Positions 8,339-18,149 of a DNA stretch of 61,143 bases are shown here, in pieces. Numbering within the stretch: the first letter of the stretch is position 1; each line of letters starts with the position of its first letter. A model generated the notes under the pieces. The model did no database searches and had not been told where the DNA came from. It saw only the letters and a program-made list of their open reading frames with translations. The stretch is taken from positions 1 through 61,143 of the forward strand of contig CALEJV010000008.1 in NCBI GenBank assembly GCA_937898545.1, in the 5' to 3' direction. This DNA comes from an uncultured Candidatus Saccharibacteria bacterium (GTDB lineage: Bacteria > Patescibacteriota > Saccharimonadia > Saccharimonadales > Saccharimonadaceae). Position numbers and translations under genes: made by a program.

Positions 8339-10174
8339 CTACGACCTCACTGGTTGCTGATATAAGCTGTTATTGGCCACTGGGTTGGTAGTGATAAATT
8401 GCGTCTCGGTCTCGCTGGCAAAAATGCGGATATGGACGTGGTTTTGCCCGGCAAAGAAGAGGCCGTCTCCCACAGGAAAGTTAGATAGACGTTTACGCTC
8501 CTCCTCGGTGAGTTTGAAGACCTCAGCTAACACATCCACTGCACTGGTCGATTGCTTAAGCAAGAGCTGGAGTGAGCTGTTTGCTACAATAGCCCGGCCC
8601 TTCTCGCTCCCCATAAAGTCCTCCACGTCCTGCGTGATGGTCGTCAGGCCCAGAGAGTACTTACGAGCTCGCTTAGCTAGGCTGTGGAGAAATTCTGCCG
8701 AGTCTTCGTACTTCATTAGCTGCCAGGCCTCATCGACGATCAGCATCCGCCGGCGCTGTACGGTGCGGGCAATATTCCAGATGTGGCTTAGCACAATATA
8801 CATCGCTACTGGCCGCAGGTCATCCTCGAGATCGCGGATGTTAAACACCACCATGCTGTTATTAATATCAACATTACTCTGCTGACTAAAGATGCCAGCA
8901 AAGGTGCCTGTGGTGTACTTCCGTAGACGCTGAGCCAGTGATGGTCCTGCTCCACCCATATGGAGAAGGGTGTCGTAGAGGTCGATGATCGTCGGTGGCT
9001 GAGAATTATGCGTCAGTGGGTCGCTGGTGATGCCAGCCCGAGCGTAGGTATCGATAAGTGCTTGGTCGAGATCGGCCTCCTCAGCTGGACTGAGCAAAGC
9101 AATCTGTTGCCCGCCCACCAACGTGCCGCCCAGCATGAGCTTGAAGAGCCGCTGCAGGGTGATGAGATTAGCACGCAGCGCGTCGGTTGCTTCGTCGCTG
9201 TCGATTACTCGGGGAAGGTCAAAGGGGTTAATTCGCGTATCGCTACTGAGGCTGAGGCGAATGTAGCTGCCGCCCACTGCATCAGCTAGCTTTTGGTACT
9301 CGTTCTCTGGGTCGATGACGAGGATGTCGGTGCCAAGCATCATACTGCGCAGCGCCTCCAGCTTAACGGTGAAGGATTTACCAGCACCAGACTTCGCAAA
9401 GACGACCATATTCGCATTCTCGAGGCTAAAGCGGTCGAAGATAACCAGCCCTTGGTTGTGCTGGTTCACACCGTAGAGAATACCCTCGCCGTCGCTGAGG
9501 TCGGCACTGGTAAAGGGAAAGCTCGTGCTCACCGCGCCAGTGTTCATGTTGCGGCGGACTTGCAGCTGGTCGGTCATTTGGGGGATGGTACTATTGAGGC
9601 CTTGCTCTTGCTGGTTGCTGGCGGTTTTACTGTAGACCATATTCTGACCAAAGATCGTCTCGATGACGTGCTGGACGAAGCTCAGCTCCTCGAGGCTATC
9701 GGCATAGAGCGTGACGTAAAGCCCAAAGCGGAAGAAGCGCTCCGCTCCAAGCTGTAGCTGGTCGCGCAATTCCTCGGCATCGGCCAGGGCAGCCTCGCGG
9801 GCTGGGTCACGCACTTTACCCTTCTCGGAGTTAAGCGCCATATCAGCCTCAAGCTGCGTCACCTTCTTGCGGAGGTTATTAAGGACGATCTCTGTCTCGA
9901 CAGGGTAAATAAACATACTAATATCAAGAACTTGGTCGATGTTGATCAATCCTGACAGCCAGCCTGTGTAGAGTTCACGTGGGTAGCCATAAATATAGAG
10001 TGTGCGGCCATACTTGGTGCCAATGCGGAAGTACGTGCTGTGGATCTCCAGACTGCTGGGCGCGATTAGGTCGCGCAGCGTCGTCATCCCCTTGATAAAG
10101 GCTTCTTCTACCTCTGCTTGCTCGCGCTCGCGCTGCTGGGCAGCAATGTCGATTGGATCAGGTCGTCGTGCCAT
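8339..10174 (-). CDS. VirB4-family T4SS ATPase
   Basis: 611 residues, a cytoplasmic ATPase that powers pilus biogenesis and substrate transport. Walker A is AKSGAGKSF (about 260-268), followed by a LVIDPENEY motif typical of VirB4/TraC. Walker B is MLIVDEAWQL (about 477-486), followed by an arginine-finger and TQD region (LTTITQDVEDFM). The N-terminal 250 residues are the VirB4/TraC-specific domain with a charged helix (about 105-140). The start overlaps the stop of the TraC-like gene by one base (TAATG), with GGAGA just upstream. It is the only T4SS motor gene visible in the window; no VirD4 coupling protein or VirB11 ATPase is seen. Confidence 0.93.
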   Translation of the reverse strand: MARRPDPIDIAAQQREREQAEVEEAFIKGMTTLRDLIAPSSLEIHSTYFRIGTKYGRTLYIYGYPRELYTGWLSGLINIDQVLDISMFIYPVETEIVLNNLRKKVTQLEADMALNSEKGKVRDPAREAALADAEELRDQLQLGAERFFRFGLYVTLYADSLEELSFVQHVIETIFGQNMVYSKTASNQQEQGLNSTIPQMTDQLQVRRNMNTGAVSTSFPFTSADLSDGEGILYGVNQHNQGLVIFDRFSLENANMVVFAKSGAGKSFTVKLEALRSMMLGTDILVIDPENEYQKLADAVGGSYIRLSLSSDTRINPFDLPRVIDSDEATDALRANLITLQRLFKLMLGGTLVGGQQIALLSPAEEADLDQALIDTYARAGITSDPLTHNSQPPTIIDLYDTLLHMGGAGPSLAQRLRKYTTGTFAGIFSQQSNVDINNSMVVFNIRDLEDDLRPVAMYIVLSHIWNIARTVQRRRMLIVDEAWQLMKYEDSAEFLHSLAKRARKYSLGLTTITQDVEDFMGSEKGRAIVANSSLQLLLKQSTSAVDVLAEVFKLTEEERKRLSNFPVGDGLFFAGQNHVHIRIFASETETQFITTNPVANNSLYQQPVRS

Positions 10175-11130
10175 TAAAAATCTCCTTTGTGATATGCTGT
10201 CGAGGTTGGGACGGCTCCCTCACCCTTGCGGACGAAGGTGGAAGTCACGTTATTAAAGTCGCCCAGCGGCTCGCGCACTGCCGTGTCGGGGTTGTACATG
10301 TTGTAATAGAGGGTACCGAGCTCTTTAGTCTTGAGCTGCACTGCCCGCACACCAATCTGCATCAAGCCATTAAGGATGGTGTCAGCGCGGTTGCGGATCT
10401 CCTCACGGGCTCGCTCGTAGGTTTCTTTGCTGATTTTCGTCACGGTGTTGGTGTTCTTGGGAGCGAAGAGCTTCGTGAAGAACCCTTTACCTTGGTCGAG
10501 AATCGTCCCCTCCCCTGCTGGGTAATACGGGATGACGACGTAGAAGCTCTTGTCCATGATATTGGCGTTTTGTGAGAGGTCGTCGATGAAGTTGATATAG
10601 TCCTCCATTAGCACGCTTAGTAGCATGTTATCTTGAGTGCGCTGGATGGCAACGAGCTTATCCAAATAAGGGCCAATATCGACCCGCTGCGAGCGGATGC
10701 AAATCTGCACCGGGAAGTACAGTGCATTGAGAAAGTTTTGATAGCTATATTCTACCCCCTCGCGCTCACGAGCGCTCATGAGGTCGAAGTTGATCGACTC
10801 ACAGGCGATGACGGCGCGGAAGCTGCCATCACCCATGATAATCATATCATCGCGCAGCTCCGAGAGGAGGAGGCTATTCTGCGTGGTAGCGGGCTTGGGT
10901 GGAGCCTTTTTCTTGGTGTCTTGGGTGGGCTGATCATTCGTGCTACCCTGCACAGCTGGTGGCTGAGCCGGTGCTTGCACGGCGGGGTAGTTACCCTGCG
11001 GTGGAGCAGGATACTGCGGGTAATTAGCTGGTGCCTGGCCCGCTGGCGCAGCGCCCTGGCCTTGGCTATAGTCAAACTGGCTGGGTGGCCCAGCTGGTGG
11101 CTGTTGATTATTGGGTGAATTTGGCGACAC
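10174..11130 (-). CDS. TraC-like T4SS protein
   Basis: 318 residues. The first 80 are Pro/Gln/Ala-rich and disordered. Residues about 85-300 resemble the N-terminal TraC-like domain found in split or accessory VirB4 systems (SLLLSELRDDMIIMGDGSFRAVI, then VEYSYQNFLNALYFPVQICIRS). There is no Walker motif, so it is not itself an ATPase. The start is GTG at 11130, chosen because AAGGAGAG lies five bases upstream. It sits 18 bases after the PrgI gene and is coupled to virB4 by a TAATG overlap. It probably acts as a partner of VirB4 at the inner face of the channel. Confidence 0.82.
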   Translation of the reverse strand: MSPNSPNNQQPPAGPPSQFDYSQGQGAAPAGQAPANYPQYPAPPQGNYPAVQAPAQPPAVQGSTNDQPTQDTKKKAPPKPATTQNSLLLSELRDDMIIMGDGSFRAVIACESINFDLMSAREREGVEYSYQNFLNALYFPVQICIRSQRVDIGPYLDKLVAIQRTQDNMLLSVLMEDYINFIDDLSQNANIMDKSFYVVIPYYPAGEGTILDQGKGFFTKLFAPKNTNTVTKISKETYERAREEIRNRADTILNGLMQIGVRAVQLKTKELGTLYYNMYNPDTAVREPLGDFNNVTSTFVRKGEGAVPTSTAYHKGDF

Positions 11131-11148
11131 CGCTCTCCTTCTTATTTC

Positions 11149-13008
11149 TTAGCGCAAAGGGATGACAATCTCATCGTCATCATCCTGATTAGCCTGCTCT
11201 TGATGTTGAATCCGGTTGGCTTCATTGGCAATGGCAGCAACGGACAAATCAGAGTTGCTGGCTAGTCTAATTATATCAGGCGAGACGGTGTTTGTGCTAG
11301 TGTTTGGCGGCAGATTGTTGCGTTGCTGGGCGAGCCGCTCCTCACGCAGGCGTTCCTCGCGCGTGGGGGTTGTCTTGGCGTAATAACTGGGGTCGAGCGG
11401 CTGGATGACCGACTGATGAATGCTGGGGTATGGGTTGTAGCGCACGGCCATATCGATGACATTTTTGTCATCAGCCAGTGCTGAGCGATCCCGATAGGAC
11501 ACCGCGGCTGGGGTGGGTGCAGGAGCCGGTGTAGGTTGAGCTGACGTGACGGGTGGTTGCTGAGAAGGTACTGGCTGCTGGGGAGGATATGGTGCAGGAG
11601 TATGTGGATAATTGGGGGTTGCTGCTGGTGGGATGGATTGCTCTGCAGGTGCTGGAGTGAATGATGACTGAGTGTTGGCAGGAGGTGCTGCTTCAGCTGA
11701 TGGGTAGCTGGGTGCAGTTGTGGTGTGTGCGACGGACTTTTGGGGTGGCACAAGTGGCACAGCATCAGTGGTAGGAGCGGCGTGTTGGCGGAGGTTGGCA
11801 TAGATTGCTTCAAAGGATGGTGTTTCTTCTGGCTTGGGCTCTGGCGCAGCTTCTGCTGCGGGTTTAGCCGATGTATAGGGCTTGCTCAGGGCGTCTGGCA
11901 AAACCGAATCGTGTGGAATAACGGCGGGCAGTGCCATTGGCAGAGACTGAAGTGAGTCATGCTCTCGCGGCATGGGCTGTGGCTCAGCAGCAGGTGTTTC
12001 GTCATGCGCCGCATCATCCACTGGCGAAATCTCGTATACCTCGGTAGATTGCTGAGGTGGGTATGGGTTTGGTTGATTTTGGTAGGCACTAGCATCGAGT
12101 GAGGGAGCTTGCTGATGCGACGACGCAGTGCGGTTCTCGGGGAAGCTCGTGGACGAATACGACACCGCTGGGCGCTGAGGCTCTGGTGCTGGGTATGGCG
12201 GCTCTGGCATGTGAGGCTGAGCTGGCGATACTGGCGCAAAGCCAGCGGCATCAACGGGTGGCTGGTACGGTGGTGTTGGCTGTGGTGGGGTGCTTGGTGT
12301 TGGCTGCGGTACTACCTGGTATGGCTGCGGCTGAGCTTGTGGCCATGCCGGCTGATATGGCACGGGAGCTTGCTGGAGAGGTTGTCCGTCAGCTACAGCG
12401 GGCAGTGCGGCTGGTGGAGCTTGCATGCGCTCGATGGCGGCTCGGCGCCGAGCTTGGTTGGATTGCTCGATACGCCGCGTCATCGCCCGCGCTTCGCTGC
12501 TGTTATCATCAAACATATCCGAGGTCTGCTGTGCCTCAAAATAGACATCACTAATCATCGACCCCTGTGCATCGGGCACGCGGGTGTGGCGGATAGACCA
12601 CCCATGAGTATCAGCCAGCTGCGATAGATACGCTAGGCGGCGCTCAGCTTCGTCTTGGCTGAGGTTCTTCGTCCGCTCAATTTCTACCTTCTCGGGCACT
12701 GTAATCTCGATGAGTGAGTTGATGCCATCAGGTTGCCACATGCGCCGGCGTGGCTTAGTGTAGAACGACACCACCGCCGCGAGGTAGACCTCCATCGGCT
12801 GATCCTTGCGCAGTGGCAAAGCTAGCGCACCAAACAGCAGAATAATCGGCACTGGAATGACCGCCAGCGGCAAAAACACCTGTGACAATCCCCACGCCAA
12901 CGCAATCCCCGCCGCCGCAACTAGCAGATAAATAAACTGGCGAAAGCTAAACGGCCCAAGAATCTTATCCTCTGCCTCTACATCCTGCGCAACTTTATAT
13001 CTCGACAT
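11149..13008 (-). CDS. PrgI-family membrane protein with a long Pro/Gln-rich tail
   Basis: 619 residues. The N-terminus is a PrgI domain: MSRYKVAQDVEAEDKILGPF, then two membrane helices (about 23-45 and 46-66) and a YTKPRRRMWQPDG motif. PrgI is the Gram-positive counterpart of VirB3 and normally ends near residue 100-130. Here about 400 more residues follow (about 190-580) that are Pro/Gln/Ala/Ser-rich and presumably disordered, ending in an acidic QDDDDEIVIPLR. A TATAAT box about 14 bases before the ATG gives a short leader. The tail could be a spacer or docking region; nothing in it is recognised. Confidence 0.88.
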   Translation of the reverse strand: MSRYKVAQDVEAEDKILGPFSFRQFIYLLVAAAGIALAWGLSQVFLPLAVIPVPIILLFGALALPLRKDQPMEVYLAAVVSFYTKPRRRMWQPDGINSLIEITVPEKVEIERTKNLSQDEAERRLAYLSQLADTHGWSIRHTRVPDAQGSMISDVYFEAQQTSDMFDDNSSEARAMTRRIEQSNQARRRAAIERMQAPPAALPAVADGQPLQQAPVPYQPAWPQAQPQPYQVVPQPTPSTPPQPTPPYQPPVDAAGFAPVSPAQPHMPEPPYPAPEPQRPAVSYSSTSFPENRTASSHQQAPSLDASAYQNQPNPYPPQQSTEVYEISPVDDAAHDETPAAEPQPMPREHDSLQSLPMALPAVIPHDSVLPDALSKPYTSAKPAAEAAPEPKPEETPSFEAIYANLRQHAAPTTDAVPLVPPQKSVAHTTTAPSYPSAEAAPPANTQSSFTPAPAEQSIPPAATPNYPHTPAPYPPQQPVPSQQPPVTSAQPTPAPAPTPAAVSYRDRSALADDKNVIDMAVRYNPYPSIHQSVIQPLDPSYYAKTTPTREERLREERLAQQRNNLPPNTSTNTVSPDIIRLASNSDLSVAAIANEANRIQHQEQANQDDDDEIVIPLR

Positions 13009-13058
13009 AGTTTATGTATTTATTATAGCATGAGGGGGATGGGAGGAGACAGATAAGA

Positions 13059-16000
13059 TTATCTTCTAAAGCTACGATTTGGTCGATTACCTCGTACTTT
13101 GAAAGGTTGTTGCAACTGTTGATTAATTCGGTTTTGTTCTGCTCGTGCGAGCCCATCTATAATGCCATCAGATACAGCCTGAGCGGTTTTTCTTGCGTTT
13201 GCAGCAGCTTCTTCTTCTCTGGCTTTAGCTTCCTCTGCGCTCCGCTTTGCGTCTTGTCTTGCTTTATCTGCCTCAGCTGCAGCCAATGCATCCTGCGACT
13301 GCTGATATGCATGAAGGGCTCCAGACGAACCGCCCAGTTTCTGCTTAGCTTCGGCAGTAACCCTGTGGCCTTCAGGACCACTTAGATAGCTGCTAACATC
13401 CTGTTGAAAGCCAGTGAAGTCTGAATGGCTCCAGCCGCCACCATCTTGAGAAACGATACTATTAATAACCGAGCCAAGCTTAGGATCTGAGAGAACAACA
13501 TCTGGTTTGTAAGAGCTAACACCACTACCTTTACCTGCTCGCGTCAAAATTGATTCTGTCAGGAATTGCGCACCATCCTCAACTTCACCCTCTGTGTAAC
13601 GACCAAGTGCACTTGTACCAACCATCTTACCCCAGCCATTCTCTAGAAGAGCACTTCCAGATTCCTTCATAACCATTTTACGTTCTTTTTCGGAGAATTG
13701 GCTAGCTTTACTAGGGGTTACCCGTATAAGATCAGCTACTTCTGGAGCATCCATAGTTGGTATAAGTTTTCGTTGTGCTGCAACCATTTGCTTAGCAGTC
13801 ATTGTTGACCCGTCAGGGTTTTCACCTGTCATAAGCATGGTCTTGAGTTGTGATCGATCATAACGCTTTTGGTATGCCATGATACGCGAAATATCTTCTT
13901 CGTACTCTTTCTCCTCTAGCTCACCTGCAAGGGTTTCTCGCTCCTCAGCATTACCTTTACCACCAAGTGTATCAAATAGGTTTGCATGTAATCCTGTAGC
14001 TTTAGCATAATCCTTGGATTGGCGGAGTTTTTTCTGTCGTTTTCGTCGTTCGTTGGCACGGGCTATACCATAGCCAAGCTTTGTCTCTTGTGCGCCATCG
14101 AAGAGACTTCTCTTGGCACCAGATTTTGCCATAGCATTAAATGTACCTGCTGCCCCTTTGGCGAAGGCACCGATTGTACCAGTGGCTGCCATCGCGCCTT
14201 GCAACAGTATTGTTGAGCTAAGCATAGGTAGTGTGCTAGCGCCAATTGCAACAAACTGTGACACTGGATCGCCAAGCGTTGAAAATACGTGCGCAGCGAC
14301 TTTTGATAGACCAAACACAACAGCAATCATTGGATACACTACAAGCAAACCAAGGAACATATCCCACCACTTCTTGAAGAACTTTTCAGTGTTCGGTAAT
14401 AATAAGGAAACAAACGCAAGTGGGGCGACGAGTGCTAGGATGACAATAAACGCGTTGCGACCAATAAGGATTAAGAAAGTAATAAGCAATCCAATAACAG
14501 CACCTACCAAGAGAATAATAAGAAGAGAAAATTCTGCGAGAGAGGCTAAACCTGCAACAGCCGCGACTGTGCCAATTGTGATACCTGCATTTACAACAGT
14601 TCCAAAAAAGTCAGATACACCAGGTGAATATTGTTTTGAGCCTCCAAGCGTGTTTATCAAACCATATAGTGAACCACCAAGGATATTCGATAAATCAACC
14701 ATTACCTGACTAACGTAGAGAGATATATTGATCAAAATAGTAACCATGATAAGTTTGGGTAGCATGCTTTTGACGCCATAGTTAGATAGCCCAAGCCCCG
14801 TCATTTGCGAGTAGATAATAAAGAGAAAGGCAAAAACCAGAAGAATATTAGCAATGTTACGGAAGGAAGTCCAAACACTGGTGGCACCTGGGGTCTTTAA
14901 TAGTTCTGGTTTGACAAATAGGAAGTTATTAATAATGCCATATAAGGCGTCGGTGAGCTTACCCATAAAGTTGACCGCAGGACAGACAATCCAACCAATA
15001 GCACCAACACTTTCGGGACAGGTAGAAGTACCTTCGTCTTGAGTGGGAGCATTGTTACTACAACTAACAGAATCTGGGTTTTCCTGACAATAGTTAGCAT
15101 CAGGTTTTTCAGACCCTGCGGCAGCAGAACCATCTTTTTTATCCTTGTTGTTTTGATTGCTTTTCCTATAAGATTCATTATAATTTTTAATAAATTTAGA
15201 TGCAGCATCGCCCCATTTAATCATAGCTTGAGCAATGCCAGCACAGGTCATTTTTACACCAGAGTTGCTACCATCGCTATAGGGATACATCTCAGTGTCT
15301 TTATCCTTTGATCCAGCAAATGTGTGGGTAGACACATTACCACTCTCAAGATCAACCACCTTAACACCAGTAAGAACATTACTACTACCGGCTTTTGCAC
15401 TATCGCTAATACTATAGCCGCATCCATCAGTAAGAGCAGCATAGAGCATCGCATATGAACCAGCTTCATTGCCCATTGCAGTGATCATGTCTACGACTTT
15501 TCCTTTAGATTCTTTGTAGTGTGTGTTAGTAATGAAAGTTTTAAGCTTTTCTATACCCTCATCGCTAAAATTTTTATGAAAAATTTTACTACCACTTTCG
15601 CAGTCTTGGTCGTATGAACGTTTTGGTGTCCCCATAGAACATAGCATCTTCAGTGGCGTTGTCTTCCAAAGCTTCGCAGCTCTCTTGACAACTGCATTAC
15701 ATTTGGCAAAGCCATTTTCGCTGTCTGGTATAGCCTTATCAAGCCAAGTAGGCGCTGTTGTTGCACCACCAAAAGCATCACCAAGAGTATAAGAAGTGCC
15801 TTTTACCCACCAATCACCTGACTTTGCATCTTTGTCGCTTATTACGCCAACATCACGGATACTTGGAAATTTAGTACTTTCAGCCCTTTGAGTGACGGGG
15901 TCTCCTGTAGAACTTAAATCATTAGAGTGCTTATGCACGCAAGATTTCAACGAATTAAAGTAATAATACGACGCTGCTCGATCTCTTAGTGTCCACTTCA

Positions 16001-16112
16001 TCACTGGCGCGTCTGATTCAGCAGAGACAGGAGCGCTAAGAGTAAACGTGTTGATAGCGACAGCAAGAACTAGTACAAGTGCAAAAATCTTTCGAAACTT
16101 TGTAGATAGCAT
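13059..16112 (-). CDS. VirB6/TrbL-like polytopic T4SS protein, copy 1
   Basis: 1017 residues. A signal peptide (about 1-31, cleavage near VSAES) precedes a secreted Cys-containing domain (about 35-340). A segment beginning GAIGWIVCPAVNFMG leads into a membrane region with at least six helices (about 400-680), then a cytoplasmic Lys/Ala/Glu-rich domain with a coiled coil (about 930-985) and a basic end. The arrangement fits VirB6/TrbL proteins that line the inner-membrane channel. It is the first gene of the minus-strand T4SS cluster. A paralogue at 52012-54984 shares the WIVCP segment and membrane core, but its outer and C-terminal domains differ. Confidence 0.88.
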   Translation of the reverse strand: MLSTKFRKIFALVLVLAVAINTFTLSAPVSAESDAPVMKWTLRDRAASYYYFNSLKSCVHKHSNDLSSTGDPVTQRAESTKFPSIRDVGVISDKDAKSGDWWVKGTSYTLGDAFGGATTAPTWLDKAIPDSENGFAKCNAVVKRAAKLWKTTPLKMLCSMGTPKRSYDQDCESGSKIFHKNFSDEGIEKLKTFITNTHYKESKGKVVDMITAMGNEAGSYAMLYAALTDGCGYSISDSAKAGSSNVLTGVKVVDLESGNVSTHTFAGSKDKDTEMYPYSDGSNSGVKMTCAGIAQAMIKWGDAASKFIKNYNESYRKSNQNNKDKKDGSAAAGSEKPDANYCQENPDSVSCSNNAPTQDEGTSTCPESVGAIGWIVCPAVNFMGKLTDALYGIINNFLFVKPELLKTPGATSVWTSFRNIANILLVFAFLFIIYSQMTGLGLSNYGVKSMLPKLIMVTILINISLYVSQVMVDLSNILGGSLYGLINTLGGSKQYSPGVSDFFGTVVNAGITIGTVAAVAGLASLAEFSLLIILLVGAVIGLLITFLILIGRNAFIVILALVAPLAFVSLLLPNTEKFFKKWWDMFLGLLVVYPMIAVVFGLSKVAAHVFSTLGDPVSQFVAIGASTLPMLSSTILLQGAMAATGTIGAFAKGAAGTFNAMAKSGAKRSLFDGAQETKLGYGIARANERRKRQKKLRQSKDYAKATGLHANLFDTLGGKGNAEERETLAGELEEKEYEEDISRIMAYQKRYDRSQLKTMLMTGENPDGSTMTAKQMVAAQRKLIPTMDAPEVADLIRVTPSKASQFSEKERKMVMKESGSALLENGWGKMVGTSALGRYTEGEVEDGAQFLTESILTRAGKGSGVSSYKPDVVLSDPKLGSVINSIVSQDGGGWSHSDFTGFQQDVSSYLSGPEGHRVTAEAKQKLGGSSGALHAYQQSQDALAAAEADKARQDAKRSAEEAKAREEEAAANARKTAQAVSDGIIDGLARAEQNRINQQLQQPFKVRGNRPNRSFRR

Positions 16113-16224
16113 ATACGTATCTATTTAATCACATATGAGGTAAGAATAAAATACAAGCAAAGGGGTTTTCGAGTATTAAAAGTACAAAACCTATTTGCTA
16201 ATAGAAAATTATATCATTATGTTA

Positions 16225-16230
16225 TATAAT
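16225..16230 (+). promoter_or_regulatory. -10 box for the small membrane protein gene
   Basis: TATAAT, giving a leader of about 70 bases before the ATG at 16309. The leader has a strong Shine-Dalgarno and a short overlapping reading frame from the ATG at 16263. No clear -35 box. Confidence 0.55.
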
Positions 16231-16308
16231 AGCAGCTAGTATGTTTGTTTGAGGGGACAAATATGCTATCCACCATCTTCTCTGCTCAATTGAAAGGAGG
16301 TGAGAAGA

Positions 16309-16755
16309 ATGAGTGGGTTGATTATTGCCGCTATATGCGGTAGTATGTTTCTTTTCGGGCTAATGATAGCCCGAAGTGGGCAGCAACTTGTTATTGTTGT
16401 TGCTATTCTGACCGTCTTTTTGGCGGTCTGGGCCGTTCTTTGGAGTGGTCGTTTTGCCAAGGAGACTTATCCAGGTCTCTTTGGTGCAACTTACCTAGCC
16501 CTGGTGGGGTTGGGTATCAACGGCTGGCGCTTTGCGTCAGCTGGAGGGTTGGAAAAGCCCTTTATATATATTCGAAGTGCGCTTCGGATATCAACATGTT
16601 ACTTTATTGTGGCATGTATACTGTCGATTGGCCTTGATTGGCCTGCTGTTTTCGTTGTTCTCCCCTTTGCTATCGCTTTTGCGGTATGCAAAGAGGTAGA
16701 GATCCGACAGGCCCGTCGGGCCCGTGAGGAGGAGGAAGAAAATGCGGGGCTCTAG
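16309..16755 (+). CDS. Small membrane protein of unknown function
   Basis: 148 residues from the ATG at 16309, which has GGAGG eight bases upstream; an upstream in-frame GTG at 16300 overlaps that site and is unlikely. The protein is mostly hydrophobic with four or five candidate helices, followed by a short charged tail rich in Arg and Glu (REEEEEN). No family recognised. It stands alone: divergent from the T4SS operon and followed by a strong terminator. Its position next to the first T4SS gene is suggestive only. Confidence 0.72.
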   Translation: MSGLIIAAICGSMFLFGLMIARSGQQLVIVVAILTVFLAVWAVLWSGRFAKETYPGLFGATYLALVGLGINGWRFASAGGLEKPFIYIRSALRISTCYFIVACILSIGLDWPAVFVVLPFAIAFAVCKEVEIRQARRAREEEEENAGL

Positions 16756-16774
16756 TCCTGCGCCCTCCCCCTAC

Positions 16775-16806
16775 ACCGCCCATCCCTCCTTTGGGCGGTT
16801 TTTTCT
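16775..16806 (+). terminator. Rho-independent terminator
   Basis: Stem ACCGCCCA (16775-16782) pairs with TGGGCGGT (16792-16799), followed by a run of T. It lies 20 bases after the small membrane protein gene. Confidence 0.9.
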
Positions 16807-16901
16807 TTGTGCCATAGTCGCTCAATCAGAGATATAAAAACAATATTATAAGAGAGAAGGCGGCTCTATAACCTTCTCTCTTATCTTAATAATCATCGAT
16901 A

Positions 16902-18140
16902 CTACCGTATGGTAACATGTGTAGAAACATAGCGAACACCAGTTGTTCCATTTGGTGCTGTCGTGTTCTCCGAAATGAAATACACCCTATAGCGTGGGCT
17001 CTGGGGAGACGGTTGGACAACAAAAGCAACTTCACCATGTGGTGCAATATGCTCTGCGTTTGTCCCATCGGCATCACTTTGGCGTTCTGGAAGGGTATAT
17101 GTTCTACCTCCATCTGCGGAATTGCGTCCAACAGTATATGAGTGAGAAGTATTTCGCACTTGACGTGTTAGATTAGTAGGATCAATAGCTGGGTCTTCTG
17201 TCGATGCGCTAACTAGATCATCATTTCTTACCCATCGATCGAGAGTTTGCAGTAGCTCACTCTTTCGATTGTGTGGATACTGAAGATTATTGACCTTTTC
17301 TGCAACATTTGGATCATTATTACCAGGTACCCTATCAAATGCCAGAATAGTCGCGGCTGCCGCTTTGGCTTGTTTTAGGGCGTTCTCGCCATTATCCTTT
17401 GCGCTCGCAATGATATTGTATGCTACGAAGTGGTGGATGCCAGATGCAGTGAGGGCATCTTGAGCAGTATACTCACTTGCCTGCCTGGATGGTGGCAACT
17501 TCGCAACGCGCTTGAGGTCTGCAATAGATACAATTGGGAGCCCATCACTATCGACCTGGCCAGCCTCTTGTGGCATTGATGGAAAGTATTCTGGTACTTT
17601 CTCAATAGCTTTATCTGTGTAAGTTTCAAGTAACACTTGAGCAAGGCAATCCTTGACGTCTTGCTCGGGGCTACCAATGATAGTTTCGGGGTCGCCGCTT
17701 AACATATTCTGATAGGCTTGCTGGCTCTCAGGAGGAAGGGATCGCCAGGTATCGGTTGTTTGTATTTTCTCAAGCGGTGGTTGGTATGGCTCAGCTGTTT
17801 GGGTCGCTTCGTGAGTAGAATTTTGATTTACTTCGTTTGCCGAGGTATCTCCTAGCTCAGCAGCTTGTTGCTCTGGTCGACGCTTTTTTGCCTGATATGC
17901 AGCATATCCACCGACGCCTAGAACTGTAGCCCCAATAGCACCAAAGCCTAATAACCCTTTTCTGCTAATTTCTATATCCTTAATTCTCTTTAAGATTGAA
18001 GAACTTTCACTATCATGGTCCGGTGAAGGCTGATCTTGTGACTCCTTTGGAAGAACAGCAACATCAGGGCTCTGTGGAGTTTGTGGGTGTTCCCATTCGT
18101 CTGGTGTTTGTGTTGGTGGCCGATCATACGTTTGTGTCAT
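16902..18140 (-). CDS. Single-pass membrane protein, unknown function
   Basis: 412 residues from the ATG at 18140, which has GGGGAGG ten bases upstream. Residues about 1-55 are Pro/Ser/Asp-rich and cytoplasmic. A Gly/Ala-rich helix (LLGFGAIGATVLGVGGYAAY, about 67-86) is followed by basic residues and a large domain (about 90-410). The domain contains no recognised motif. Its last 100 residues look beta-rich (SYTVGRNSADGGRTYTLPE). The KKRR after the helix argues against simple export, so the topology is uncertain. It is monocistronic. Confidence 0.72.
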   Translation of the reverse strand: MTQTYDRPPTQTPDEWEHPQTPQSPDVAVLPKESQDQPSPDHDSESSSILKRIKDIEISRKGLLGFGAIGATVLGVGGYAAYQAKKRRPEQQAAELGDTSANEVNQNSTHEATQTAEPYQPPLEKIQTTDTWRSLPPESQQAYQNMLSGDPETIIGSPEQDVKDCLAQVLLETYTDKAIEKVPEYFPSMPQEAGQVDSDGLPIVSIADLKRVAKLPPSRQASEYTAQDALTASGIHHFVAYNIIASAKDNGENALKQAKAAAATILAFDRVPGNNDPNVAEKVNNLQYPHNRKSELLQTLDRWVRNDDLVSASTEDPAIDPTNLTRQVRNTSHSYTVGRNSADGGRTYTLPERQSDADGTNAEHIAPHGEVAFVVQPSPQSPRYRVYFISENTTAPNGTTGVRYVSTHVTIR

Positions 18141-18149
18141 AAGCTTCAA

